A stretch of DNA of 47,623 nucleotides from Lachnospiraceae bacterium UBA1748. GTDB taxonomy: Bacteria > Bacillota > Clostridia > Lachnospirales > Lachnospiraceae. A program made the translations under genes and the position numbers. Position 1 is the first letter of the stretch. Each line of letters opens with the position of its first letter. This document shows, one piece after another, positions 19,376-26,763 of this stretch. Location of the stretch: the NCBI GenBank assembly GCA_002314855.1, contig DCHQ01000069.1:19711-67333 (forward strand), read 5' to 3'. The notes beneath the pieces are model-generated. The model was not told the origin of the DNA and made no database searches. It saw only the letters and a list, made by a program, of their open reading frames with translations.

Positions 19376-20017
19376 ATGACTAATAATATTACTAAATCAC
19401 TAGAACTTTATGCGATTACTGACAGATCATGGCTTAATGGCCGCACTATGGCTCAGGTAGTAGAAGAAGCAATCCTAGGCGGTGTAACAATGATTCAATA
19501 TCGAGAGAAGTCGCTTAAGGGTCAGGAATTATTAGAGGAAGCAGTAACAGTTCAGAAGGTTTGTGGCAGGTATGATATACCATTTATTATCAATGATGAT
19601 CCTTATTTGGCTAAAGATATTAATGCTGACGGGGTTCATCTTGGACAGGGAGATATGCCAATTAATGAGGCAAGAAAGCTTCTTGGATCAGATAAGATAA
19701 TAGGCATTACCGCTAAGACTGTAGAGCAGGCTTTGGCAGCAGAAAGAGATGGCGCCAGCTATCTTGGCTCCGGAGCAATGTTTGGCAGTTCGACCAAAAC
19801 AGATGCTAAAAAGATGACTGTGGATGAGCTTAGAAGCATTACAGGTAGCGTAAGTATTCCAGTAGTTGCAATAGGTGGTATCACAGCTGATAACGTATCA
19901 ACGCTTGATAAGACAGGAATAGCCGGCGTAGCAGTAGTAAGTGCTGTATTTGCTGGCGAGAATATCACGGAAGATACAAAGAAGCTTAGAAGCATTGTAG
20001 CATCCCTTATTGGCTAA
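19376..20017 (+). CDS. thiE: Thiamin-phosphate synthase
   Basis: ThiE joins HMP pyrophosphate and thiazole phosphate to give thiamin phosphate. The 213-residue TIM-barrel protein shows YAITDRSW, the substrate motif QYREKSLKG, INDDPYLAKDINADGVHLGQGD, GSGAMFGSSTK, and VAIGGIT for phosphate binding. All are typical of ThiE rather than the regulator TenI. It is the first gene after the riboswitch, with SD AAGAGGAAG upstream. Confidence 0.96.
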   Translation: MTNNITKSLELYAITDRSWLNGRTMAQVVEEAILGGVTMIQYREKSLKGQELLEEAVTVQKVCGRYDIPFIINDDPYLAKDINADGVHLGQGDMPINEARKLLGSDKIIGITAKTVEQALAAERDGASYLGSGAMFGSSTKTDAKKMTVDELRSITGSVSIPVVAIGGITADNVSTLDKTGIAGVAVVSAVFAGENITEDTKKLRSIVASLIG

Positions 20018-20021
20018 TCTA

Positions 20022-20056
20022 GACCGGTTCACCGGGGGCACCACCTTGAGTCGGTA
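20022..20056 (+). other. GC-rich structured spacer between thiE and thiD
   Basis: This stretch of about 35 nt is clearly richer in G and C than its surroundings. It can close by ACCG (20023-20026) with CGGT (20052-20055) and contains further complementary runs (GGT and ACC). It is not a terminator because no T tract follows, and the SD of thiD (GGAGG) lies downstream of it. A role in RNA processing or mRNA stability is only a guess. Confidence 0.35.
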
Positions 20057-20080
20057 TATAAAATTAATGGAGGTTCATGT

Positions 20081-20878
20081 ATGAACACAGCATTAACAAT
20101 CGCTGGATCAGATTCCAGTGGAGGCGCCGGAATCCAGGCAGATATTAAGACGATGACTGCTCATAGAGTTTATGCTATGAGCGCAATCACCGCGCTTACT
20201 GCCCAGAATACTACCGGCGTAACAAGTATTATGGAGGTCACTCCTGATTTCTTAGCAGAGGAGCTGGATAGTATTTTCACTGATATTTATCCTGATGCTG
20301 TCAAAACAGGTATGGTCTCATCGTCTGAGCTTATTAATGTTATTGCTGATAAGCTTAGTCAGTACAAGGCAAAAAATGTCGTTGTGGACACTGTTATGGT
20401 GGCCACATCAGGGTCAAAACTTATCAGTGACGACGCTGTAGAAACGTTAAAAAATAAATTATTACCTCTTGCGAAGGTTATTACACCTAACATCCCAGAG
20501 GCCAAGGTATTGTCTGGTATGGATATTGAAACCAAGGAAGATATGGTAGCAGCAGCAAAGAAGATTCATGAGCTTTATGGCTGCAATGTTCTTCTTAAGG
20601 GTGGACACAGTATCAACGATGCCAATGATTTATTGGTCGAAGCTGGTAAAGAGCCTGTATGGTTTTGCGGAAAAAGAATTAACAACAGCAATACTCATGG
20701 AACAGGCTGTACATTATCAAGTGCCATCGCATCTAATCTGGCCAAGGGCTATGACCTTGAGACTTCAGTTAGAAATGCTAAGGCGTATATTTCAGGAGCG
20801 CTTAGCGCCATGTTGGATCTTGGTAAAGGGTCAGGCCCTATGAATCATGCATTTGCAATTCAGGGAGAATATGTGTAG
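20081..20878 (+). CDS. thiD: Hydroxymethylpyrimidine (phospho)kinase
   Basis: ThiD phosphorylates HMP twice to give HMP pyrophosphate for ThiE. The 265-residue ribokinase-fold protein begins with ALTIAGSDSSGGAGIQADIKT, the classic ThiD N-terminus, and has TPNIPEA, the LLKGGH segment and the C-terminal anion-hole motif NTHGTGCTLSSAIAS. A bifunctional pyridoxal kinase reading is less likely given its thi neighbours. GGAGG precedes the start. Confidence 0.96.
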   Translation: MNTALTIAGSDSSGGAGIQADIKTMTAHRVYAMSAITALTAQNTTGVTSIMEVTPDFLAEELDSIFTDIYPDAVKTGMVSSSELINVIADKLSQYKAKNVVVDTVMVATSGSKLISDDAVETLKNKLLPLAKVITPNIPEAKVLSGMDIETKEDMVAAAKKIHELYGCNVLLKGGHSINDANDLLVEAGKEPVWFCGKRINNSNTHGTGCTLSSAIASNLAKGYDLETSVRNAKAYISGALSAMLDLGKGSGPMNHAFAIQGEYV

Positions 20879-20914
20879 AACCTCTGCTCTTCGTAGGAGA
20901 AGTAGGGAGAAATT

Positions 20915-21433
20915 ATGAATAATTCAAAAAGCATCAATGTTAAGAAACTCGCAGTAACAGGTATTTTTGCAGCTCTTGCAGTTGTAGGTTCATTTGTATC
21001 ATTTCCTGTAGCAGGAAGTAAGTGTGCACCAGTACAGCATTTTGTAAATATTTGTTGCGCAGTTCTTGTAGGACCTTGGTGGGGACTTGCATGTGCATTT
21101 GTTGCAAGTCTTATCAGAAATCTTCTTGGGCTTGGAAGCCTTCTTGCTTTCCCAGGAAGTATGTGTGGAGCATTACTTGCAGGACTTCTTTATAAGTTTG
21201 GCAAGAAGTTACCATTTGCTTATATTGGCGAGTTATTTGGAACATCTGTTATAGGTGGTATGTTAGCATTCCCAATAGCTAGTCTAATTATGGGTAATGA
21301 AACAGCTGCATTATTTACATTTGTTATTCCATTCTTTATCAGCTGTGCAGGTGGTACTATTTTAGCTATCATCCTTACCGTAGCACTTAAGAAGGCTGGA
21401 GCACTTTCAAAGATGCAGGATTCTTTAAAGTAG
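20915..21433 (+). CDS. thiW: ThiW, ECF transporter S component for thiazole
   Basis: This 172-residue protein is almost entirely hydrophobic with about five membrane segments and an SLGR-like loop (SLIRNLLGLGS). The sequence FPVAGSKCAPVQHFVN and the GPWWG segment match the ThiW family, thought to import hydroxyethylthiazole using a shared ECF energising module encoded elsewhere. Its position between thiD and thiM, both salvage genes, fits uptake of the thiazole moiety. Substrate is inferred from family and context, not shown. Confidence 0.9.
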   Translation: MNNSKSINVKKLAVTGIFAALAVVGSFVSFPVAGSKCAPVQHFVNICCAVLVGPWWGLACAFVASLIRNLLGLGSLLAFPGSMCGALLAGLLYKFGKKLPFAYIGELFGTSVIGGMLAFPIASLIMGNETAALFTFVIPFFISCAGGTILAIILTVALKKAGALSKMQDSLK

Positions 21434-21457
21434 TAAGATTATTAATCGGGGACATAT

Positions 21458-22204
21458 ATGAAATCAATTGTTCAATGTATTACTAATAATGTAACAATAA
21501 ACGATTGCGCCAATGCCGTACTGGCTGTTGGCGCATCTCCGATTATGGCTCATCATATTTCGGAGGTTGAAGAGGTTCAGTCTTTTTCGAAAGCGCTCCT
21601 TCTTAATCTTGGGGCAACTGATGATTATGATGCCATGAAAGTTGCTCTTATGGCAGCAAGCAATTTAGGGCATCCAGTTGTTCTTGATCCAGTTGGTGTA
21701 TCAGGAATTAGCTTTAGAAGAAAGTTTGCACTGGAGCTTCTTAGTCAAAAGGGTATAACCTGTATAAGAGGCAATTATAATGAAATAAGAGCTATCATGG
21801 AAAACCAGGCAATAGCTGCAGGGCTTGACTATGATAAAAATAATAATGGAACTAATTCCATCAGTATGCTGGCTGATTGTATGAAGCAGTATGCGAGAGA
21901 GAATCATATTATTCTTGCTGCGTCAGGAGAGACGGATATAGTAACAGATGGCTGTGAAGTGGCATATGTCGAAAGTGGTGATGCTATGATGTCTTCTATT
22001 ACTGGAAGTGGATGTATGGCATCAGCAGTAATAGCTTCAATGCTTGCTAGGGACAACTCTATGAAATCAGTTGTAAGTGCCATGAAAGAATATGGAGACT
22101 GTGGCAGCAGGGCAGCAGACCTAACCAGAAAAGAAGGCCGAGGTATTGGCATGTTTCATCAGTTATTTCTTGATGAACTTTCACTTGCAAATTGGGATAA
22201 ATAG
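21458..22204 (+). CDS. thiM: Hydroxyethylthiazole kinase
   Basis: ThiM phosphorylates 4-methyl-5-hydroxyethylthiazole for ThiE. The 248-residue protein is somewhat shorter than the usual 265-275. It keeps VQCITNNVTINDCANAVLAVGASPIMA at the N-terminus, the DPVGVSG loop, RGNYNEI, and the nucleotide-site motif TGSGCMASA with its catalytic Cys. No thiC, thiG or thiF is seen in this operon, so the four genes support salvage rather than synthesis from scratch. No convincing terminator follows. Confidence 0.94.
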   Translation: MKSIVQCITNNVTINDCANAVLAVGASPIMAHHISEVEEVQSFSKALLLNLGATDDYDAMKVALMAASNLGHPVVLDPVGVSGISFRRKFALELLSQKGITCIRGNYNEIRAIMENQAIAAGLDYDKNNNGTNSISMLADCMKQYARENHIILAASGETDIVTDGCEVAYVESGDAMMSSITGSGCMASAVIASMLARDNSMKSVVSAMKEYGDCGSRAADLTRKEGRGIGMFHQLFLDELSLANWDK

Positions 22205-22228
22205 ACTAAATATTAGTATGATTTGTGA

Positions 22229-22257
22229 TTTACAGTAGTCTTTTATTTACTTAATAT
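22229..22257 (+). promoter_or_regulatory. Candidate promoter for the small Cys-rich gene
   Basis: TTTACA at 22229-22234, a 17-nt spacer and TAATAT at 22252-22257. The predicted start is about 22264, just before AAAGGAG at 22271. It would allow expression independent of the thi riboswitch. Confidence 0.5.
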
Positions 22258-22285
22258 ATAAATTAGAGCGAAAGGAGCGATGACT

Positions 22286-22441
22286 ATGGCAAATATTATA
22301 GTTGGCTTGATAATATTATTATTAGTTGTGCTTAGTACTTTGCGCATAGTTAAGGCTAAGAAAAAAGGCCAGATATGTATGGGATGCTCCGATTCAGCGA
22401 CTTGTGGTAAGAATTGCCACTGTAATGATATCTCAAAATAG
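22286..22441 (+). CDS. FeoB-associated-type Cys-rich membrane peptide
   Basis: This 51-residue peptide has one membrane segment (residues 3-19, rich in Ile, Leu and Val), then a basic stretch (KAKKKG) and a cysteine-rich tail with C31, C34, C40, C44 and C46. This build matches the FeoB-associated Cys-rich membrane protein family, usually found beside the ferrous iron transporter gene feoB, but no feo gene lies in this window. I chose ATG 22286 over ATG 22280 because AAAGGAG then sits 8 nt upstream. Metal binding by the tail is inferred. It is followed 23 nt later by the FakA-like domain gene. Confidence 0.75.
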   Translation: MANIIVGLIILLLVVLSTLRIVKAKKKGQICMGCSDSATCGKNCHCNDISK

Positions 22442-22464
22442 TTTTGTTAATGGAGGTAAATATT

Positions 22465-22755
22465 ATGGGTATTGAATCAATTGATGCAGAAGACGATCAG
22501 TTTGCATATCGCTATGATACACAGCTTCTTATTGATAGAAGAGATGAGGATCTTGATGAAGATGCTATAGCTGACTATATTACTGAGCATTTTGAAGGTA
22601 ACAGTCTTATAGCTGCAGGTGATGAGGATTTGATTAAGATTCACTTCCATACCAACGAGCCTTGGAAGATTCTTGAGTATTGCAATACTATTGGCGAGAT
22701 TTACGATATCGTAGTAGAAGATATGATTAGACAATCAGCGGGATTACAGGGCTAG
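22465..22755 (+). CDS. Stand-alone FakA/DAK-type C-terminal domain protein
   Basis: The 96-residue acidic protein resembles only the C-terminal domain of fatty acid kinase FakA and related dihydroxyacetone-kinase-like proteins. The matching segments are YRYDTQLLI, the helix DEDAIADYITEHF, GNSLIAAGDEDLIKIHFHTNEP (residues 46-66) and a final VVEDMIRQSAGLQ. The kinase and middle domains are absent, and no start of a larger gene is seen upstream. ATG 22465 has GGAGG eight bases upstream. In FakA this end of the protein is linked to regulation or partner contact, so a regulatory or binding role is possible but unproven. It is intact, not a pseudogene fragment, as it has its own SD. Confidence 0.65.
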   Translation: MGIESIDAEDDQFAYRYDTQLLIDRRDEDLDEDAIADYITEHFEGNSLIAAGDEDLIKIHFHTNEPWKILEYCNTIGEIYDIVVEDMIRQSAGLQG

Positions 22756-22808
22756 TTTAGGCTATTATAATCTTGTTTTTTTATGTCGTATAGTTTATTA
22801 TTTATGTG

Positions 22809-22839
22809 TTAATTACTAGGGCTTAGCTCTAGATATAAT
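22809..22839 (+). promoter_or_regulatory. Candidate argG promoter with dyad in the spacer
   Basis: TATAAT at 22834-22839 lies directly after a dyad, CTAGGGC-TTA-GCTCTAG (22816-22832, one G-T pair). No good -35 lies at 17 nt; TTAATT is at 19 nt. A weak -35 plus a centred dyad recalls activator-dependent promoters with long spacers. No canonical ARG box was seen. Confidence 0.4.
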
Positions 22840-22870
22840 ATAAGGATAAGATCCAGAAAAGAGGACAAAA

Positions 22871-24094
22871 ATGGAAAAAGTTATTTTAGCATACTCTGGT
22901 GGACTTGATACTACAGCAGTTATTCCTTGGCTTAAGGAAACATATGGCTATGAAGTAGTATGTTGTTGTATCGACTGTGGTCAGAGCGAGGAGCTCGATG
23001 GACTTGAGGAAAGAGCACAGATTTCAGGAGCTGCCAAGCTTTATATCGAGGATGTAGTTGATGATCTTTGCGAGAACTACATTATGCCATGTGTTCAGGC
23101 AGGCGCTGTATATGAGCACAAGTATTTAATGGGTACTGCAATGGCAAGACCTACTATCGCTGCCAAGTTAGTTGAGATAGCTCGTAAGGAAAATGCCGTA
23201 GCTATTTGTCACGGTGCAACAGGTAAGGGTAATGACCAGATTCGTTTTGAACTTGGTATTAAGGCTCTTGCTCCAGATATCAAGGTTATCGCTCCTTGGA
23301 GAGATGACAAGTGGCAGATGGACTCACGTGAAGCTGAGATAGAGTACTGTAAGGCTCATGGTATTGACCTTCCATTTGGTACAGACCAGTCATACAGCCG
23401 TGATAGAAATATCTGGCATATCAGCCATGAAGGACTTGAGCTTGAGAATCCAGCTCTTGCACCTAACTATGATCACATGTTAGTTCTTGGCGTAACTCCA
23501 GAGAAAGCTCCAGAAGAAGGCGAAGAGCTTACAATCAATTTTGAAAAAGGTATGCCTGTAGCACTCAACGGAGAGAAGATGAAGGTTTCTGATATTATCC
23601 GTGAGCTTAACAAGATTGGTGGCAAGCATGGTATTGGTATTATCGATATCGTTGAGAACCGTGTTGTTGGTATGAAGAGCCGTGGTGTATATGAGACTCC
23701 TGGTGGAACAATTCTTATGGAAGCTCATCAGCAGCTTGAGGAGCTTGTTCTTGATCGTGATACAATCGCTCTTAAGAAGGATCTTGGAAGCAAGCTTGCA
23801 AGTATCGTATACGAAGGAAAGTGGTTTACACCAGTTCGTGAGGCTATTACAGCATTTACTACTGTTACACAGCAGTACGTAACAGGTGAAGTTAAGCTTC
23901 GTCTTTACAAGGGTAACATCATTAAGAATGGTACTACTTCTCCATACTCACTTTATTCTGAATCACTTGCTTCATTCACAACAGGTGATATGTATGATCA
24001 TCATGATGCAGAAGGCTTCATTACATTATGGGGACTTCCGCTCAAGGTTCGTGCTATGAGAATGAATGAGCTCAAGAAGGAAAATACAAAATAA
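22871..24094 (+). CDS. argG: Argininosuccinate synthase
   Basis: ArgG condenses citrulline and aspartate with ATP in arginine synthesis. The 407-residue protein begins with the PP-loop AYSGGLDTTAVIPWLKE and has the conserved CHGATGKGNDQIRFELG segment and the SYSRDRNIWHISHEG motif. Length is typical. No argH follows within the window; the next gene is convergent. It stands apart from carAB, which lies 6 kb upstream. A perfect palindromic terminator follows. Confidence 0.97.
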   Translation: MEKVILAYSGGLDTTAVIPWLKETYGYEVVCCCIDCGQSEELDGLEERAQISGAAKLYIEDVVDDLCENYIMPCVQAGAVYEHKYLMGTAMARPTIAAKLVEIARKENAVAICHGATGKGNDQIRFELGIKALAPDIKVIAPWRDDKWQMDSREAEIEYCKAHGIDLPFGTDQSYSRDRNIWHISHEGLELENPALAPNYDHMLVLGVTPEKAPEEGEELTINFEKGMPVALNGEKMKVSDIIRELNKIGGKHGIGIIDIVENRVVGMKSRGVYETPGGTILMEAHQQLEELVLDRDTIALKKDLGSKLASIVYEGKWFTPVREAITAFTTVTQQYVTGEVKLRLYKGNIIKNGTTSPYSLYSESLASFTTGDMYDHHDAEGFITLWGLPLKVRAMRMNELKKENTK

Positions 24095-24124
24095 TTTAGT
24101 TTTGTAATTTACAAGTAATATAAC

Positions 24125-24152
24125 AAATGGCGACTCATATGAGTCGCCATTT
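24125..24152 (+). terminator. Bidirectional terminator between argG and the AAA+ gene
   Basis: Bases 24125-24138 and 24139-24152 are perfect 14-nt inverted arms with no spacer. The ends are AAA and TTT, so the hairpin can work for argG on the plus strand and for the convergent ATPase gene on the minus strand. The T tract is short. Confidence 0.8.
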
Positions 24153-24187
24153 ATATTTAACAGTATTAGTTAATTAATTTAACATTT

Positions 24188-25675
24188 TTATTTTAACAGT
24201 GCTTTTATCATTGCTGCATCGAAACTAACACTTGTCTTTTTCTCAGCTTCAATCTGATAGAGCGCATTAGCAGCAATATGCTCTGCAGCCTGCTCGATAT
24301 CTCGTATACCAGATGTTTCCTTGAATTTATCCATGATTGCATCCAGGGCTTCATCAGTAATATTTATCTCATCATTCTTGAGACCAATTCTCTTAAGAAC
24401 CTTAGGCATAGCAAATTTAGTAAAGATAACACGTTTTTCCTCGATGGTATAGTCAGGTAATTCAATTACAGCGAAACGTGACATAAGTGGAGCGCTGATA
24501 GCTTCTCTGTCATTAGCTGTAGCAATTGGATATACACCAGTAGTTGGAATGTTACATTCGATATAGTTATCTGTGAATCCAAGGTTATCAAGCAGTGTAA
24601 GAAGAACATCTGCAGGATTACCATTACCCTTTCCTGAGCACGCCTTATCGAGCTCGTTAATGATAAAGAGAAGATTAGAACTTTCGGCATTAGCGAAAGC
24701 TTCCATAATAAGTCCAGGCTTGGCATTAGCATATATTCTTGAACTACCAGTTAACTGCTCAGGATCATTAATTGAACTCATTTCAAGTGTTGTCCATGAC
24801 ATTCTAAGAATTCTTGCAACAGCATAAGCTATCTGAGACTTACCAGTTCCTGCAGGACCTATAAGGAGTATTCCGTAAGCTGGAAGAGTATGTGTTCTAT
24901 TAATCTGTATGATGGTCTCAATGATACGCTGCTTAACCTGATCAAGTCCGTACAGTTCTTCGTCAAGAATTCGTCTTGCTTCTACTGGATCAATTGGCTG
25001 GAACTCTGTGTTTTTCCATTGAATATTAAGCATAATAGAAAGTGCACGCTGAGCATGTCTTCTTTCTTCAGGTGTTACTTCAGCAGACTTAGCTACAGCA
25101 AGATTTCTCTTGGCCCATAATCTAATATTATCAGGAAGAGTACTTCCGGCACATGTAATGTAATCAGTGATACTCTGGATACTTGTGAGCTTCATATCAT
25201 CTGAGTCTTCCATATCGTCAATATCAACTTCTTCCTTGGATGGCGCTTCACTCTGGAAAAGTCTTTCCATCATAAACTGAAGAAAACCATTTTCACCAGC
25301 AAGCTTAGAACCTCTTACTGATACTCCAAGTTCATATATTTTATATACAGCATAACCTTTATCAGTGCTCTTACCAGAGAGCTTTACCATTATATGATTG
25401 TCGCCAAGCCATCTGATAAGGTTCTCGAATCTTGCATCTATGAGCTTAATGTCATGGTTAGTTTTTACGTCATCTCTTTCGTAGATGAATGATGTACCTT
25501 TAGTAGGTGCTTCAAACATTCCGGATGAGTGATGTACGAGTATTCCATCCTTGTCTTCAAGAATAAGAATAGGATGGTCTGCATCAGCTGTCCTGTTATT
25601 TGTATAAATAAGGTCGTAAGTTTTCTCGGCCTTTACTTCTTCTTTTTTTGCCTGATTAAAATCAAAAACTGCCAT
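24188..25675 (-). CDS. Lon-like AAA+ ATPase without protease domain
   Basis: This 495-residue protein has a unique N-terminal half (about 1-230) and a Lon-type AAA+ module. The module shows the entry motif EELYGLDQVKQRI (239-251), Walker A GPAGTGKS (273-280), sensor-1 N388 in TAND, arginine finger R400 in LMSRF and sensor-2 region SGIRDIEQ (455-462). The Walker B segment reads LLFIINE (335-341), with Asn where Asp is normal. The Lon Ser-Lys protease domain is absent; the protein ends about 35 residues after sensor 2. It lies 26 nt downstream of a G3E GTPase gene on the same strand, suggesting a two-component remodelling or metallochaperone-like system. The start is supported by GAGGA. The biological role is unknown. 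Confidence 0.75.
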   Translation of the reverse strand: MAVFDFNQAKKEEVKAEKTYDLIYTNNRTADADHPILILEDKDGILVHHSSGMFEAPTKGTSFIYERDDVKTNHDIKLIDARFENLIRWLGDNHIMVKLSGKSTDKGYAVYKIYELGVSVRGSKLAGENGFLQFMMERLFQSEAPSKEEVDIDDMEDSDDMKLTSIQSITDYITCAGSTLPDNIRLWAKRNLAVAKSAEVTPEERRHAQRALSIMLNIQWKNTEFQPIDPVEARRILDEELYGLDQVKQRIIETIIQINRTHTLPAYGILLIGPAGTGKSQIAYAVARILRMSWTTLEMSSINDPEQLTGSSRIYANAKPGLIMEAFANAESSNLLFIINELDKACSGKGNGNPADVLLTLLDNLGFTDNYIECNIPTTGVYPIATANDREAISAPLMSRFAVIELPDYTIEEKRVIFTKFAMPKVLKRIGLKNDEINITDEALDAIMDKFKETSGIRDIEQAAEHIAANALYQIEAEKKTSVSFDAAMIKALLK

Positions 25676-25701
25676 TTATGTATCCTCGTATCATATCAAT
25701 T

Positions 25702-26637
25702 TCAGTTATTAGTATATAATATACCGTCTATTTTCGCATCATTTAATTCAGTTCCAATTACAATCAAAACACCTTGTCCAATTGCGGTAGGCTCTGCAAG
25801 TAGTTCATACTGGGAAGCATTAATCTGATAACCGCCTCCCTTATCACACACGAAGCCTTTAATACGAATAATGTTTCCGTATTCCTTGGAAGAGAAGAGT
25901 GTATTGATTTTCGTTTTGAGCTCTTCAAGATTATCTTTTAAGTCGAGATAGCATTTTGAAGAAAATGATAAATCTCTTCCTGCGGTAATCTTCATATAAT
26001 CACCTATATGGTAGCCGCTACTCATAAGCGCGTTATAATCAGATTCGTCAAGTTCGTCCCAGCTTTTTTCAAGGTAATTCTCTGGGAGCTTTCTGCATTT
26101 GATTTTTTCTGCAGCTTCTCTTATATGTTTTTTAGTATTAGCAATTTCTTCATCGGTTGCAAGCTGTGTTCTACTTAGTATGATAGTGCCGGCGCAGGCT
26201 GCCTGTGATGCAAGAATATAATCCTCCTCAGCGCTTAACTTATCTATCAGCTTGGCATTTACTACGGTTATAACATTGCCAATCTCATACATATTCTCCA
26301 GTGGTTCATCACGAAGAGTATCGTAGAACATATCCATATCAAATACTCCTGATGGTTCCACAATGACTCTGTCATATCCGCTCATTGCCATAGCAATAAG
26401 CTTAGTAGTAAAGCGTCTTCGTAAGCAGTCCTCGTCGCATGCAGCAGCAACCATTTCTATTTCGCAGTTAGCGCCGCGTAGCTTATTAAGTAGTAACATA
26501 TCAACATTAACAGCACCGTAGTCATATTCCAGTATGCCGATGCGAAGTCCTTGCTTAATAAGGTGTCTTGCGTATTTAATTAAAAATGTGGTTTTTCCGG
26601 ATCCTAAAAATCCGGTGATTAAATCAACTTTTTTCAT
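25702..26637 (-). CDS. Divergent G3E (CobW/COG0523-like) P-loop GTPase
   Basis: The 311-residue protein has a COG0523-type N-terminus: Walker A GFLGSGKT (9-16) and an E-P-S-G motif (94-97) in place of the usual E-T-S-G. Two hallmarks are altered. The metal-binding CxCC site is replaced by C67-DED-C71, and the guanine-specifying NKxD motif reads SRTQ (155-158). The C-terminal domain keeps RIKGFV, typical of the CobW C-terminal region. Known members insert or deliver metals to partner proteins; this one may have a different metal or nucleotide preference. It is the first gene of a pair with the Lon-like ATPase. Its SD (AGGA) lies inside a hairpin arm upstream. Confidence 0.75.
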   Translation of the reverse strand: MKKVDLITGFLGSGKTTFLIKYARHLIKQGLRIGILEYDYGAVNVDMLLLNKLRGANCEIEMVAAACDEDCLRRRFTTKLIAMAMSGYDRVIVEPSGVFDMDMFYDTLRDEPLENMYEIGNVITVVNAKLIDKLSAEEDYILASQAACAGTIILSRTQLATDEEIANTKKHIREAAEKIKCRKLPENYLEKSWDELDESDYNALMSSGYHIGDYMKITAGRDLSFSSKCYLDLKDNLEELKTKINTLFSSKEYGNIIRIKGFVCDKGGGYQINASQYELLAEPTAIGQGVLIVIGTELNDAKIDGILYTNN

Positions 26638-26646
26638 AAATAAAAA

Positions 26647-26696
26647 TCCTGTATGTAGCAGTTTTAATATTGTAATAGTACAAGCTACATACAGGA
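26647..26696 (-). terminator. Hairpin ahead of the G3E gene, covering its ribosome binding site
   Basis: Perfect 13-bp arms at 26647-26659 and 26684-26696 enclose a 24-nt loop. On the minus strand the hairpin is followed by TTTTTATTT, then the ATG of the G3E gene. It may therefore end transcription from the kinase gene. Because AGGA of the G3E ribosome binding site is within the 3' arm, it may also block translation of the next gene. Confidence 0.7.
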
Positions 26697-26763
26697 ATTA
26701 TATAACAAATGATTGCTTTTGGTATAATTTTTATCTACCGGTTATCTGCCACTTATTTACCAG

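Noticed and set aside
22465..22755. FakA-like domain gene as a pseudogene remnant
   Set aside because: It has its own SD and start, an intact frame, and no upstream kinase remnant.
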